DNA of 64,000 nt from Prorocentrum cordatum (taxonomy: Eukaryota > Sar > Dinophyceae > Prorocentrales > Prorocentraceae). Where the stretch lies: positions 1 to 64,000 of the forward strand of contig CAUYUJ010000853.1 of the NCBI GenBank assembly GCA_963575745.1, in the 5' to 3' direction. Shown in pieces: positions 10,385-19,671 of this stretch. Every line of letters starts with the position of its first letter. The stretch's first letter is position 1. The position numbers and the translations under genes are program-made. The notes under the pieces are model-generated. The model worked only from the letters and a program-made list of their open reading frames with translations. It ran no database searches and was not told the DNA's origin.

Positions 10385-10732
10385 TTACGATCGCGTACAC
10401 GATATGCACGGCAGTCGCTCGTCATTTTCCTGCCTGTCGGCAGCAGCACTGATGGCTCCATGGGGGCGGTGAGGCAGATATCCGCTGCTCTGTACTGTGA
10501 CTGTCTGGCGAGCAGCAGAAAACCCATACGAGCGCCTCGGCAGGATGTACTGGATCACAGGGATGGCCTCGAGGAAACAATATGTGGTTTGTGGGGCGAC
10601 CCCGCCGCCCACTGTGCCCTCGGCACGCAGACTCGAGCACAGAGCCTCTTGCACGGACAGGGTGGAGTCACCGACCCCGACGCCCGCTGCCGCTGGCAGC
10701 CGGGCGACCGCGCTGCTCAGCCTCTCGCCCAC
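10385..10732 (-). CDS. Possible downstream exon of the EF-hand gene (weak)
   Basis: A 115-codon open frame on the minus strand begins just after the stop of the EF-hand ORF and lies downstream of it on the same strand. Composition is mixed and not repeat-driven. A plus-strand ORF of similar length overlaps it, so strand choice is uncertain. No motif or homologue is recognised. It could be a 3' exon of the same gene or chance. Confidence 0.2.
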   Translation of the reverse strand: MGERLSSAVARLPAAAGVGVGDSTLSVQEALCSSLRAEGTVGGGVAPQTTYCFLEAIPVIQYILPRRSYGFSAARQTVTVQSSGYLPHRPHGAISAAADRQENDERLPCISCTRS

Positions 10733-11325
10733 TGAGAGTCGTAGCGGAGCTTCTCGAGCCTGCGAGCGATCTTGGAGTGGATCATGGCGAACTGCATACA
10801 GTACAGGGCGGGAAGCAGGCAGACGAGGCCGAATCCCAGCACGCGGGGATCAGCGCCGTCCTGAACGAAGAGCCAGCCGGCCGAGGTGACCGCCACCAGG
10901 GCGAACACAATCGCGCCGGCTGACCAGCAACACGAACGACATCTCTGGTGCCGAATCCTACCCGGCAATCCGTGCGCAAGAACAACACGAGCAGCACCTC
11001 GGCTGTTTTCGTGATCAATAATCAACTGCGCAAGCTTTTGGATCTCCGCCGCGTCCACCGTCCCACTCATATCTGTGTCCATAAGAGTGAAGACGCTGAG
11101 GTCCCCCGACGGCAGAGTGATCTTCAACTGTCTGAGGTAATCATGAGATGTCGCACAATTGCAAGCATAATTGAATGCAAAACCCAACACGAAAAAAACA
11201 AAACCAAGACCGATAACGGGAAGCAAACCAGAGCACCACGTCATTCGGATTGGTGTGGGCTTCGGTGCTGGATGTACACTGGTCCCCCGTAACTTGGCTG
11301 GGTCTTGAGCCATGCATGTGCGCAT
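10717..11325 (-). CDS. EF-hand membrane protein (partial or small gene)
   Basis: An open frame of 202 codons with an ATG at 11325. Residues 83-94 read DTDMSGTVDAAE, a canonical 12-residue EF-hand loop with Asp at 1, 3 and 9, Gly at 6 and Glu at 12; a helical stretch follows (IQKLAQLIID). Hydrophobic segments lie at about residues 31-53, 134-154 and 162-182, so it is probably a calcium-sensing membrane protein with three membrane spans. Only one EF-hand is seen where such domains are usually paired, so exons may be missing. A Cys/Arg-rich insert at residues 121-135 coincides with a 42-nt GT...AG stretch (10920-10961); removing it keeps the frame and joins LP directly to AGAIVFALVAV. This is the best gene candidate in the window. 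The exact product is unknown. Confidence 0.6.
   Translation of the reverse strand: MRTCMAQDPAKLRGTSVHPAPKPTPIRMTWCSGLLPVIGLGFVFFVLGFAFNYACNCATSHDYLRQLKITLPSGDLSVFTLMDTDMSGTVDAAEIQKLAQLIIDHENSRGAARVVLAHGLPGRIRHQRCRSCCWSAGAIVFALVAVTSAGWLFVQDGADPRVLGFGLVCLLPALYCMQFAMIHSKIARRLEKLRYDSQWARG
10920..10961 (-). other. Candidate 42-nt intron
   Basis: Read on the minus strand it starts GTAGGATTCGG and ends TGCTGGTCAG. It is a multiple of three without a stop, so the ORF alone cannot show whether it is spliced. Confidence 0.3.
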
Positions 11326-11468
11326 ATACGCATCTAAAACCTATAGATGTGTGAAATATACACATATATGTATTTGTGTATTGGCACCGGTTCGCATCCG
11401 CGCACGAAGAACTCATACGCATCTACAAGCAGTATGCACACACGCACACACAAACAGCTGGATGCATA

Positions 11469-11640
11469 CAGTGGAGGCCACTCCAAAGAAACCTTCCACA
11501 AGAAACTCGACCCTGAGACCCTAGGACGTCCATTGATTTTTGGTGCGGGAACGTCGAGCTCTCGATGGCAAAACCATCGAAACCCAAGAAACCCAGGGCA
11601 CCCTGAAGGCAAGCAGGGTGTTTCTTGGCCTGGGTCTCCA
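11469..11640. mobile_element. MITE-like element, family D (copy A)
   Basis: One of five copies of an element of about 155-180 bp. It starts CAGTGGAGGCC, contains CCTGAGACC and CAAGAAACCCAGGGCACC, and ends GGGTCTCCA. The ends form an imperfect inverted repeat of about 25 bp in better-kept copies. GCACACAC...CAAACAGCTGGATGCA occurs directly before it (from 11433) and again at about 11737. Confidence 0.75.
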
Positions 11641-12484
11641 CATAAGCCAAAACTCCGGACAAGAAAATGTGAAGAAACATCGGCCGCCTCGAAATACGGC
11701 ATTGAGAAAGGAACCAGCACTGGGAAGCGGAACGCGCACACAAGCACACACACACAAACAGCTGGATGCACATGCGGACCGTGCGGAAGCCACGCACCTG
11801 ATGCACATGAGGAGGAGGACCGGCGTACCCAACCGCACGAGGACCGAGCGCTGGAAGGGCATGCAGCCACATGCGTATGCCATTCTAGCCCTGGCTTTGC
11901 ACGCTTTGCTTTTCCGCTTCCGGGCAGATACGACACGATGACAAACAAATCAATGGACACCTAAAGCCATCATCCTGCATGGCTGACATAAGCGGTCGCC
12001 GCCTATGGTGGCACCTAGTTCAATGGCAACTGAGCTGCGGCACATCATGCGGCCACGAGGCCGCTAAACCCTACCTGGAAGCACTGAGCCCGCAAACGCT
12101 GACACGGAGAGCGCGCAGCATGGCACCGTTGACCAAGCGTCGCCTAATATGCCAGAGCTGGACTGCAATTGAGATCCCACAACCCCCGCCAATGGTAATA
12201 GCTTCGGGCGGAGATCCCAGGACTTGGTGATGAAACTTGAGACGACTAAAGTTCGCTTCTGGCCATCATCGCTCTTGACGAAAACGTCCTAATCCCGATG
12301 TCAAACAAAACAAAAAAACATTCAGGACTGCGCCCCTCTGAGGCCGACGACTCACGAGCAGCCCATGTGCGCACGGACCTTTCCTCGGACGAACAGAGCA
12401 CTCAAGCGGACCAGAACAAGAAGAAGGAGGCGACGAAACAAGTGTCGATGACAGTGGAAACAGGGGGACGAGGTGACCTCTTCC
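11641..12484. other. Unassigned stretch
   Basis: ORFs occur on both strands, but none has a domain, conserved repeat or paralogue in the window that supports coding. Includes a short CA tract near 11740. Confidence 0.35.
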
Positions 12485-12595
12485 CCCTCCTCCTCCTCCT
12501 CCTCCTCCTCCTCCTCCTCCTCCTTTCCCTCCTCCTCCTCCTCCTCCTCCTCCTCCTTTCCCTCCTCCTCCTCCTTTCCCTCCTCCTCCCCCTCA
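12485..12595. repeat. CTC trinucleotide array
   Basis: CTC triplets with regular TTTCCC interruptions, ending 4 bp before the family A element. Confidence 0.9.
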
Positions 12596-12598
12596 CTT

Positions 12599-12723
12599 GC
12601 CACCGCTCGGACGTCCCTTCCCCGTGCACTGCTCGGTCTCGTGCCCGCGTTCTTGGCGAGATGGCCCCGGATTCTCCTCGAGGGCCCTCGCCGAGAGGAC
12701 ACCTCCCACGTCCGAGCGATGCC
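12599..12723. mobile_element. MITE-like element, family A (copy 2)
   Basis: A 125-bp relative of 2540-2663, with the same right end ACGTCCGAGCGATGCC and a left end that differs at two bases. Interior words GGCCCTCGCCGAGA and TTCCCNGTG are shared. No target duplication is visible. Confidence 0.75.
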
Positions 12724-12854
12724 ACGCCGCCCTGCGCGCTGATCCCATGCGCCTTCGACGCCCCCCCCCCCGACAACCAGAACAAGGCCTGCACGGCCCA
12801 AGACCGACCCCGAGGGCGCCGGCGGCCTCTGCCGGCCGCCGCCCCAGGAGAAGG

Positions 12855-13010
12855 GCGGACCACCACCGCCAGGTCAAGCCCCTCGGGGTGCAGGATCCTG
12901 CAGGATCCTGCACCCCAGCCCAGGTCAATGCAAACCTGGCCCCGCAGGATCCTGCAAGATCCGGCACTCTGGCCTTTCCCCGTGTGCGTTGACCCTCGCC
13001 ACTGGAGCCC
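12855..13010. repeat. Dispersed repeat R7 (copy 1)
   Basis: Rich in the palindrome GCAGGATCCTGC, followed by AGCCCAGG and CTGCAAGATCCGGC. The same order occurs at 61080-61230. It may be a further TIR element, but clear ends are not visible. Confidence 0.6.
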
Positions 13011-13038
13011 CGAGAACGAACACCAGAAACTGGCGACG

Positions 13039-13197
13039 GGCCTGCCAACGCCGGCAAGGCCAAGGCCACCATCGCCAGGGGGAGATGAACGCAAGACGAA
13101 GCACGAGATGCCCACCCACCTCGACGCATCGGCCTGCCACCGCCGCCACGGCCAAGGCCACCGCCGCCAGGAGGAGACGAGCTCAAGACGAATCAAA
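13039..13197. repeat. Two-copy tandem duplication of about 90 bp
   Basis: GGCCTGCCA...AAGGCCACC...CGCCAGG...GAGA...CAAGACGAA occurs at 13039-13105 and 13129-13197 with moderate divergence. Confidence 0.6.
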
Positions 13198-13286
13198 AGA
13201 TCCCCGCCACCTTCATGGATCGCCGCGGGGGGGTGCTAAGGAGAAAGGGGAATACAAGCGGATGCTGAGGCGGGTTCTGTCCAGCC

Positions 13287-13665
13287 TAACCCAGCTTAGA
13301 AGTGGGTTGCAGGTGCCATTAGTGGCCTAAAGGCGTACAGACCTGGGCGAATTAAGAGAGCGGAGCCCACTTGGTTGATCGACTTCACATCATCCTAAGC
13401 CACATAGGCCACCTGTAACCCACTGATAGAGTGGGTTCGGCCAGATGCAGTGGAGGCCCGTCCATGAGAAACTTTCCACGAGAAACCCACCCCTGAGACC
13501 CCAGGACGTCCGTTGGTTTTTGGTGTGGGAGCGTCGCACTTTCCATCGCAGAAACACTTGAGACCCAAGAAACCCAGGGCACCCTGGAGGCAAGCAGGGT
13601 TTTCCTTGGCATGGGCCCCCCACTGTAGGACACTTTGACCCACTTGTGAAGTGGGTTAGGCCACA
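13287..13665. repeat. Three-copy hairpin-bearing direct repeat
   Basis: A word of about 27 bp with complementary halves (AACCCACT...AGTGGGTT, then GGCCA) occurs near 13287, 13419 and 13636. The last two copies bracket the family D element at 13448-13625. Confidence 0.6.
13448..13625. mobile_element. MITE-like element, family D (copy B)
   Basis: Starts CAGTGGAGGCCC and ends GGGCCCCCCACTG, the clearest pair of inverted ends in the family. Interior words match the copies at 11.5, 18.7, 23.3 and 26.4 kb. Confidence 0.8.
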
Positions 13666-13908
13666 CCAAACGCACTGCAGCATCCACTTCGTCCCCGTAG
13701 CAACCACCGCGGCGATCCACCTTGACGCCTCGGCGGGCAGGGGAGGCCGCGCGGCCTCACTGCCTGCCGAGGGCACAGGCCGTCGGCACATGCGGGCCCA
13801 TCGGCTGTCTCGGTCCGCGCGGGGGCGCGCGCCCGGCGAGCGACCGAGGAGCCACGCAGGCGGAGGGGGGCGACAACCACCGCTGGAGAGGCAGGCGGAG
13901 GAGGGCGG

Positions 13909-14219
13909 GGCACACTGCCCAACAACAACAGGCGCTGTCCACAACGGACAGCGGCCGCTGCTGGGCGGGCGGCCCCTCGTCGTCAGTGCACAACGCCCGC
14001 GGCGGCGCAGAGCGTCCGCGCCGCCGCGGACGCTGCTCATGTTGTTCGCAGGCCCAGGCGAGCGCACGTGGAAAGGACCCCCCCCAAGAGAAGAGCCGGG
14101 AGTGGCACGGCGCTCGCCCGGCCGCAGCCCCGCCGCGGGACGGCAACCCCCGAGGCGAGAGAGAGGGCCCCGAAGAACGATTCAAAAGGAACAGGGACTG
14201 CTGTTGGGCATCGTGCCGC
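13909..14219. mobile_element. TIR element, family E (copy 2, enlarged)
   Basis: The left arm has GCACACTGCCCAACAACAACA and the right arm GGGACTGCTGTTGGGCATCG. The interior has GACAGCGGCCGCTGCTGGGC. The same arms and interior word occur in the 201-bp copy at 23734-23934; this copy carries about 110 bp of extra GC-rich sequence. Confidence 0.7.
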
Positions 14220-14237
14220 ACCTTTAAAACAGGGCTA

Positions 14238-14368
14238 GGATCGGGATAAATCGCTCCAGAGCGTTCCGGAGCGCTCTCAGAGCGTTCCGGAACGCTCTGG
14301 AGCGGCCGCGGCGCCCAATACATCCTCCAAACCCGCCGATTCCCAGAGATTTCGATGTATCCCGATCC
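14238..14368. mobile_element. Nested palindromic foldback
   Basis: Outer arms GGATCGGGATAAATCG (14238-14253) and CGATGTATCCCGATCC (14353-14368) match at 15 of 16 bases. Immediately inside lies a 53-bp palindrome at 14252-14304, made of CGCTCCAGAGCGTTCCGG and its complement, with 25 of 26 pairs matching and one central base. No coding capacity. Confidence 0.75.
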
Positions 14369-14566
14369 GAGTTTGTCCCGATCCTCGCGTCGTTTTAACC
14401 TTCCCGTGCCCAGTTCAACCGTATCCCGAGGGAGGGCCCCCGCGCGGGCCCGAAGAGGGGACCGGCGAGGCGCCCCAGGCATGCACGGAGAGCCTGCGGC
14501 GCGCGGGCCTCTCGGGGGAGGCCAGGGCCCCCGCCCCCTCCCTGCGCGGCGCCTGCCCACGCGGCC

Positions 14567-14806
14567 CTATAGATCGAGCAGGGGATCGCCCACAGCAGTG
14601 GTTTGCCCCAGGCTCGAGTTTCGCATCGAAGGTGCGAGAGAGAAGTGCGTATAGAGTCGAAATCCGTAGTGAGGACGGGCGGTGAGGACGCAGAGGCCTT
14701 GGACGCCGAGGTTGGCACTTCTTGGGCGGCGGACCGCCAACACCCTGGAGGGCTGGCCAGTGTCAACCGCGAAGGACGGGTCGCAGAGGCAAGGACGCAA
14801 GGGCAC
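14567..14806 (-). CDS. Possible 3' exon of a minus-strand gene
   Basis: A 79-codon frame with mixed composition, in line with and on the same strand as the two exon candidates upstream (14808-15020, 15106-15588). Contains VDTGQPSRVLAVRRP. No motif recognised. The frame differs from the previous exon, so an intron or frameshift is needed to join them. Confidence 0.25.
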   Translation of the reverse strand: MPLRPCLCDPSFAVDTGQPSRVLAVRRPRSANLGVQGLCVLTARPHYGFRLYTHFSLAPSMRNSSLGQTTAVGDPLLDL

Positions 14807-14807
14807 C

Positions 14808-15020
14808 CTAAGGACATCCGTGCGTCCGTGCTATGGCTTCTGACTGTAGCAGGTTCATAGATCTGCGGATCACTCTGCGCATGTCCGTGGACTCGACGAA
14901 CACATGGGGGCAAATCCGTTCTGCAGTCGATCCCCCATTCCACCAGTGGTCCCAGCCGCTTCCCCCCGGGGTCGTGTCTCGTCCCAGGTTCATGTTGCTC
15001 CCATCGTACTTACGGACCAA
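14808..15020 (-). CDS. Possible internal exon, unknown protein
   Basis: An open frame of about 70 codons with balanced, non-repetitive composition, including KYDGSNMNLGRDTTPGG, WDHWWNGG and ERICPHVFVES. An in-frame TGA lies 4 codons upstream of KYDG. I do not recognise a family. It sits just downstream of the family F element at 15032-15138 in the transcribed direction. Confidence 0.35.
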   Translation of the reverse strand: MVRKYDGSNMNLGRDTTPGGSGWDHWWNGGSTAERICPHVFVESTDMRRVIRRSMNLLQSEAIARTHGCP

Positions 15021-15031
15021 ATCTCAGAAAT

Positions 15032-15138
15032 AATTTCGAGCACCCGCAAAGGTGTCGAAACAGTGTCAGACGAGTGTCTCCCAGGGCCCGACACGTGAAA
15101 AACCTCTAGTTTCGGTACTTTTCGGGTGCTCGAAATTC
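15032..15138. mobile_element. MITE-like foldback, family F
   Basis: A 107-bp element with inverted ends AATTTCGAGCACCCG...CCGAAAC, of about 28 bp with few mismatches. It lies between two exon candidates of a possible minus-strand gene and supplies the end of the upstream ORF. Confidence 0.7.
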
Positions 15139-15588
15139 TTCCTGGTGGTCAAGGCGAAAGTAGGTTGGAACATCATAACCCCAGGTTGACCTTGGAAGGG
15201 CCCCCAGAGGCCCAAGCCGAGGCAAAACGCCCCGACGGCAACAAGGAACAGCTCGTCGGAGGAACAGCTCGTCGGAGGTCTGGGGCTGGCCCCCCCCCCC
15301 CCCCCCCGGGAGCGGCGCGTCCCTCTCCGACCTGCGGGTTTTCCCTCTCCGTCTCTTTGGCCGAGCGGGCCCCGCTTCTCTCCTGCCGCCCGGGCTCTGC
15401 AGGCAGGACGTGCTCGGCGCTTGTGCTGTGCGCCGCGGCGCCTGGAACGCGGGGCGGAGCGACTCCTCCAGGAGCCCCAGGCGCGCCTCGCTCATGCGGC
15501 TCCTGTCCCCCAGCGCGGCCCCGAGGTCGGTCAGCAGGTCGCCCTTGGCCGGAAGGACGCGAGGGGAGGAGGCCCTCCGGGAGGCCCA
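15106..15588 (-). CDS. Possible exon, unknown protein
   Basis: The frame opens at 15588 directly after GTTCCTCTGTAG, a pyrimidine tract plus AG that looks like a 3' splice site. It runs through ATG codons, the first at 15495. The part VLPAKGDLLTDLGAAL...MSEARLGLLEESLRPAF has the look of an amphipathic helical protein and is not repeat-driven. The last residues derive from the family F element. A long C run at 15291-15307 crosses the frame and is a likely source of length error. Confidence 0.4.
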   Translation of the reverse strand, partial: WASRRASSPRVLPAKGDLLTDLGAALGDRSRMSEARLGLLEESLRPAFQAPRRTAQAPSTSCLQSPGGRREAGPARPKRRRGKTRRSERDAPLPGGGGGGQPQTSDELFLRRAVPCCRRGVLPRLGPLGALPRSTWGYDVPTYFRLDHQEEFRAPEKYRN

Positions 15589-15917
15589 CTACAGAGGAAC
15601 CTGGACCCACCTCGATGCAGCACTGGCACGGTGGCGAGGTTTGTCACAGGCAGCTAGATACAGCTTCAGGTGCTTGAAAATTTGAACATCCGCCGACCAT
15701 GTCGACGTGTGTAAGAGGCTTCGTGACGGCCTTGCAGAGACCATCATCCCAAAGCTTTACAGGGCCGAAAGTCCTAGAGCATTGCGAGGTCACTCCATGG
15801 ATCGTTTCAAAGTCGCCATCCCTGGAGACATCGTGTTAGATCGTAGCTCGAAGGGAAGTCCATCCCTTGATCCCCTCCCCTACGCAGGGGGGTCCTGAAG
15901 GGGGTCCAGGGGAAGAT

Positions 15918-16490
15918 CCGTGTGTGTGTGTTGTGTGTGTGTGTTGTGTTGTATGTGAGTTGTATGTGATGTGTGTGGTGTGTATGATGTGAGTGGTGCT
16001 TGTGTGTGTGTTGTGTGCCATGTTCTGTGCGTGTTGTGTGGGATGTGTGTTGTGTGTTGCGTGTTGGTTGTGTGTTGTGTGCGTTGTGTGTTGTGTGCTG
16101 TGTGTTGTGTGCTGTGTGTTATGTGGTTGTGTGTGTGGTGTTGTGCGTGTTGTGTGTGGTGTCTGCTGTGGTGTGTGGTGTGTGGTGTGTGGTATGTGGT
16201 GTGTGGTATGTGGTGTGTGGTATGTGGTGTGTGGTGTGTGGTGTGTGTTGTGTGTTGTGTGTTGTGTGTTGTGTGTTGTGTGTTGTGTGCTGTGTGTTGA
16301 GTTGCCTGCTGTGTATAGTGCTGCGTGGTTTGTGCTGTGTGTTGTGTTGTGTATTATATGATGCGTGTTGTGTGTTGTGTGTTGTGTGTTGTGCTGAGTG
16401 CTGTGTATGTGTCTGTTGTGTGTCTGTGCGTGGCTGTGTGTCTGTGTGTGTGTCAGTATGTGTCTGTGTGTTTGTGTGTGTGCCCCCCCC
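15918..16490. repeat. TG-rich tract (TGTGTGTTGTG)
   Basis: About 570 bp of TGTGT/GTTGTG words, locally close to 5- and 10-bp periods. Poly-Cys/Val ORFs across it are artefacts. Confidence 0.9.
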
Positions 16491-16599
16491 CCGCCGAATA
16501 AACGCTGGGGGAGTGTCCCGGTAGAGGTTTTGGATCAGAACGCGCTCCCGTCCCTTCTCCTTTCCGCTAACCCTCGAGACAGCTTGGCCTTCTGGCGGA

Positions 16600-17075
16600 A
16601 GCGTAACAGGTCCACGACACGACGCCCAAAAAGGGCACCGAGACGGCCCCAGAAACCTCCCAGAAGGCCGAAGAAAGCCTCGACTGAGCCCCGCCACGAG
16701 GTCCCCAGGAGGAGGAGGAGGCACAGACCACTACTCATGCTGGGGTTTTGGAAGATTTCCGCCGTTCTCGCCACTTTCTGTTTCCCCACACCTCAAGCAA
16801 GCCCGAGAGGCCCCCCATAGCTCTCTAAGACGGCCCAAGGGGCCCCACAGCGAACCCCAGGACTGCCCAAAACTGGTGGGCTTGTTTTCCACCGCCACCA
16901 CCATAAGTAGGAGGGGGAGGGGGTCCTTCTCCTCCTCTTCCTCCTCCTCCTCCTCCTCCTCCTCCTCCTCCACCTCCTTCCCCCTCCAACTCATGGTGGT
17001 GGTGGTGGAAAACAGGCCCGTCAAAAGCAACCCCAGGATGGCCCAAGAGACCCCCAGACGACCTCAAACGGGCCC
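16600..17075. repeat. Degenerate CCAGAAGGCC-type periodic repeat
   Basis: 10-12-bp spaced CCAGAA/CCAAGA words at 16640-16690 and 16805-16870 and again after 17030, interrupted by the TIR element at 16856-17037. Confidence 0.45.
16856..17037. mobile_element. TIR element, family K, with CTC core (copy 1)
   Basis: The left arm GGGCTTGTTTTCCACC plus GCCACCACCAT and the right arm ATGGTGGTGGTGG plus TGGAAAACAGGCCC are inverted copies of about 36 bp. The interior is a CTC array (16933-16980). 33883-34290 has the same architecture. Confidence 0.7.
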
Positions 17076-17532
17076 CAGAGGAGCATTTGTTTTATGACAT
17101 ACTTCCCGATTCACTATTATTGATTTCCCGATTCATTATCCCACCAGCCCTTTAGGGCGTGAGTGGTTTAGCGAGCCCCCTCTGTCCTCAACCCCCCTTC
17201 TTCCCCTTCGGGGAGGGGTTTACCCCTCCCCCTACCCCCTCCCCCCGGGCCTGGAGAGGGAGTCCCGCGGGTCGTCAGGGGGGTCAATTTCGACTCCTGG
17301 GAGGGCCAAAAAAACGACGACCCTCACGAGGATTCTGGCCCCGAGGGGGGGACGCTCTTAGGTCCCTCTCCTCTTCTGTGAAGCCAAAAGCATTGCTTTT
17401 ACGCGGGTTTTGGCCCCATTTTGGCCTCCCGAAGGGGGCCGCGCTCATCTTCCTTCATAGCAAAATCATTGATTGTACGAAGGTTTTGGGCTCAGTTTGT
17501 CCTTCTCAGGGGGCAGCGCTTCTTTGCGCTTC

Positions 17533-17890
17533 TGAGGAGGTCGCCAGAGGCCCCAAGATGGCCCCAAGAGGCCCCCAGGAGGCTCCCAAGAGGCCTCCAA
17601 GAGGCCTCCAAGAGGCCCCCAAGAGGCCCCCAAGAGGCCCCCAAGAGGCCCCAAGATGTCCCCAGAGGCTCCCAAGAGGCCCCAAGAGGCCCCCAAGAGG
17701 CCTCCAAGAGGCCCCCAAGAGGCCCCCAAGAGGCCCCAAGAGGCCCCCAAGAGGCCCCCAAGAGGCCCCCAAGAGGCCCCAAGATGTCCCCAGAGGCTCC
17801 CAAGAGGCCCCCAAGAGGCCCCCAAGAGGCCCCCAAGAGGCCCCCAAGAGGCCCCCAAGAGGCCCCAAGAGGCTCCTCGAGGCGCCCAAG
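17533..17890. repeat. 11-bp minisatellite CCCCCAAGAGG
   Basis: About 30 tandem units of CCCCCAAGAGG and 10-bp variants, with an internal longer duplication ending AAGATGTCCCCAGAGGCTCC at about 17650 and 17780. This is the cleanest member of the periodic superfamily. Confidence 0.9.
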
Positions 17891-18280
17891 AGGCCCCACG
17901 AGGAGCCCGAACGACTCACACCAGGACGAGGGGCCCGAACGACTCACACCACGAAGAGCCCGAACGACTCACACCACAAGGAGGGGCCCGAACGACTCAC
18001 ACCAGGACGAGGCGCCCGAACGACTCACACCACGAGGAGCCCGAACGACTCACACCACGACGAGGGCCCCGAACGACTCACACCACGAGGAGCCCGAACG
18101 AGTCACACCAGGAGGAGGGGCCCGAACGACTCACACCAGGACGAGGGGCCCGAACAACTCACACCACGAGAAGCCCGAACGACTCACACCAGGACGAAGA
18201 GCCCGAACGACTCACACCACGAAGAGCCCGAACGACTCACACCAGGACGAGAAACCCCAAACGACTCAAACCACGAGGAG
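17891..18280. repeat. 24-27-bp minisatellite CCGAACGACTCACACCA
   Basis: About 14 units of CCCGAACGACTCACACCA followed by CGAGGAG or GGACGAGGGG. It abuts the 11-bp array with no spacer. Several ORFs run through it, but the units alternate in length. Confidence 0.9.
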
Positions 18281-18680
18281 CGCTTTCTCTCCCTCCTCCT
18301 CCGCCTCGTCCTTCTCCCGCTCCCCCCACAAGGAGGATGTACAAGGAGGCGGGAGGAAGGAGAAACAGGGGAGATATGCGGGGGCAAGCGGACACACGCC
18401 TGAAAAACACAACTCTCGGCATGATTTGCAAGAGTTGCTGTTGTGAGATGGGCTGGTGGGGATACGCGAAGCGTAAAGAATTCTCTATCGGGCCACAGGC
18501 CCCATTTTTTCCCCTAATTATTCTCGCGACAACGCCCGCGACTGGCCCCGCCCAGCACCCCCCCCCACCCCATCCCCCCGGTCACGTCACGATGAGCGCC
18601 AGTGCCGTCTGATAATCGGCCACTCTAAATTAGGGATTCTCGCACGGCGCCGGCATGCATCGCGACGTGCCCGGCCAACT

Positions 18681-18836
18681 CCAATAGGGGCCCTTCCATA
18701 AGAAACCTCCCACGAGAAACCCAACCCTGAGACCCCAGGACGTCCATTGGTTTTTGGTGTGGGAACGTCACGCTTTCCGTCAAACCCAGGGCACCCTGGA
18801 GGCGAGCAGGGTGTTTCTTGGCATGGGTCTCCACTG
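18681..18836. mobile_element. MITE-like element, family D (copy C, internally deleted)
   Basis: Matches the family from GGGGCCCTTCCATAAGAAACC to GGGTCTCCACTG, but lacks about 24 bp after the CTTTCC word that other copies fill with CATGGCAAAACC. Confidence 0.75.
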
Positions 18837-18899
18837 TACCCCCCTCCCCCCACTCCCCCCGTCGCGCCCGTGGATCGCCAGGGGATACAAACACTGTCT

Positions 18900-19040
18900 T
18901 GGAGGGGGAACGCTACCTCAAAATTGGAGGCCTCCGCCGCAAAAGAAGCCCCGAAACCGCCCGCAGGCTCCCGGCAGCCTCCCAAAATGCCCCCCGAGAC
19001 CGCCAAGAAGCTCCCGAGAGGCCCCAGCCTCTCCCGCCAC
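18900..19040. repeat. Degenerate 10-11-bp periodic repeat
   Basis: CCGCCCGCAGGCT, CCCGGCAGCCT and CCAAGAAGCTC words follow at 10-13-bp spacing. A minor member of the superfamily. Confidence 0.35.
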
Positions 19041-19149
19041 CTCTTGCATCTTGCGCTGCTGCTGCTGAGCTCTTTTCAGGGTCGGCGGAACCAGCCATAA
19101 GGCCGTTGCACTGCGGTGGCACCGTGGGCCGTAGGATTTGGATGACCGA

Positions 19150-19671
19150 CTACCCATCCACATGCCAGTACGTCTCAATCACCTGCCGAAGCAAAGGGAT
19201 CTTCATCGCAAGAACAGGGGTCACGAATAACTTTAACTTGCTCAAATCATCCCCCAGCCACGTCGTGTCACCAATTGAATAATCTAGAGTTGGCCCGCGT
19301 GCCTCCGTCTTGGACTGAATGTCCTGGTGGTGCACCCTTGGCAGGATGCTCAGCAGCCCTGCCCCTGCGTCGACCTTAGAAGCAGCGCCGAAATAGATCA
19401 CGACAGTCGCGGGACATCATGGAACTGCTTCAAACACGATGCAAGCTGAAGCCATCTCCACGAAAGGCACTCACTGAGGGAAGGATAGGTACCGTGCAAG
19501 CACTGGGCAGCTGCGAGCGTACCAAAATCTTAGCCCTTGCCTGACGCCGACGAGTCGATCGAGATCAAAGGCCAGCCCCCGGTTAGGTTCAGTGACTACA
19601 CGGCCCGCCCCAGGCACCACGACACAACGCAAACCGATCCCCCCGAGCCCGGTGCACCCCCGCCGTCCCAA
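19150..19671 (-). pseudogene. Gene-like fragment with an in-frame stop, unknown protein
   Basis: Two non-repetitive minus-strand frames follow each other. The upstream one (19471-19671) ends FDLDRLVGVRQGLRFWYARS...LSFPQ, and its end overlaps a strong donor-like CAGTGAGT. Downstream, one frame reads VPFVEMASACIVFEAVP, then TGA, then CPATVVIYFGAASKVDAG and continues to IETYWHVDG with a stop near 19150. The TGA could be a mutated Trp codon, part of an intron, or chance. No family is recognised. Confidence 0.3.

Noticed and set aside
17533-18280. CRISPR array
   Set aside because: Repeats are contiguous 11-bp and 24-27-bp units without unique spacers, in a eukaryotic setting without cas genes.
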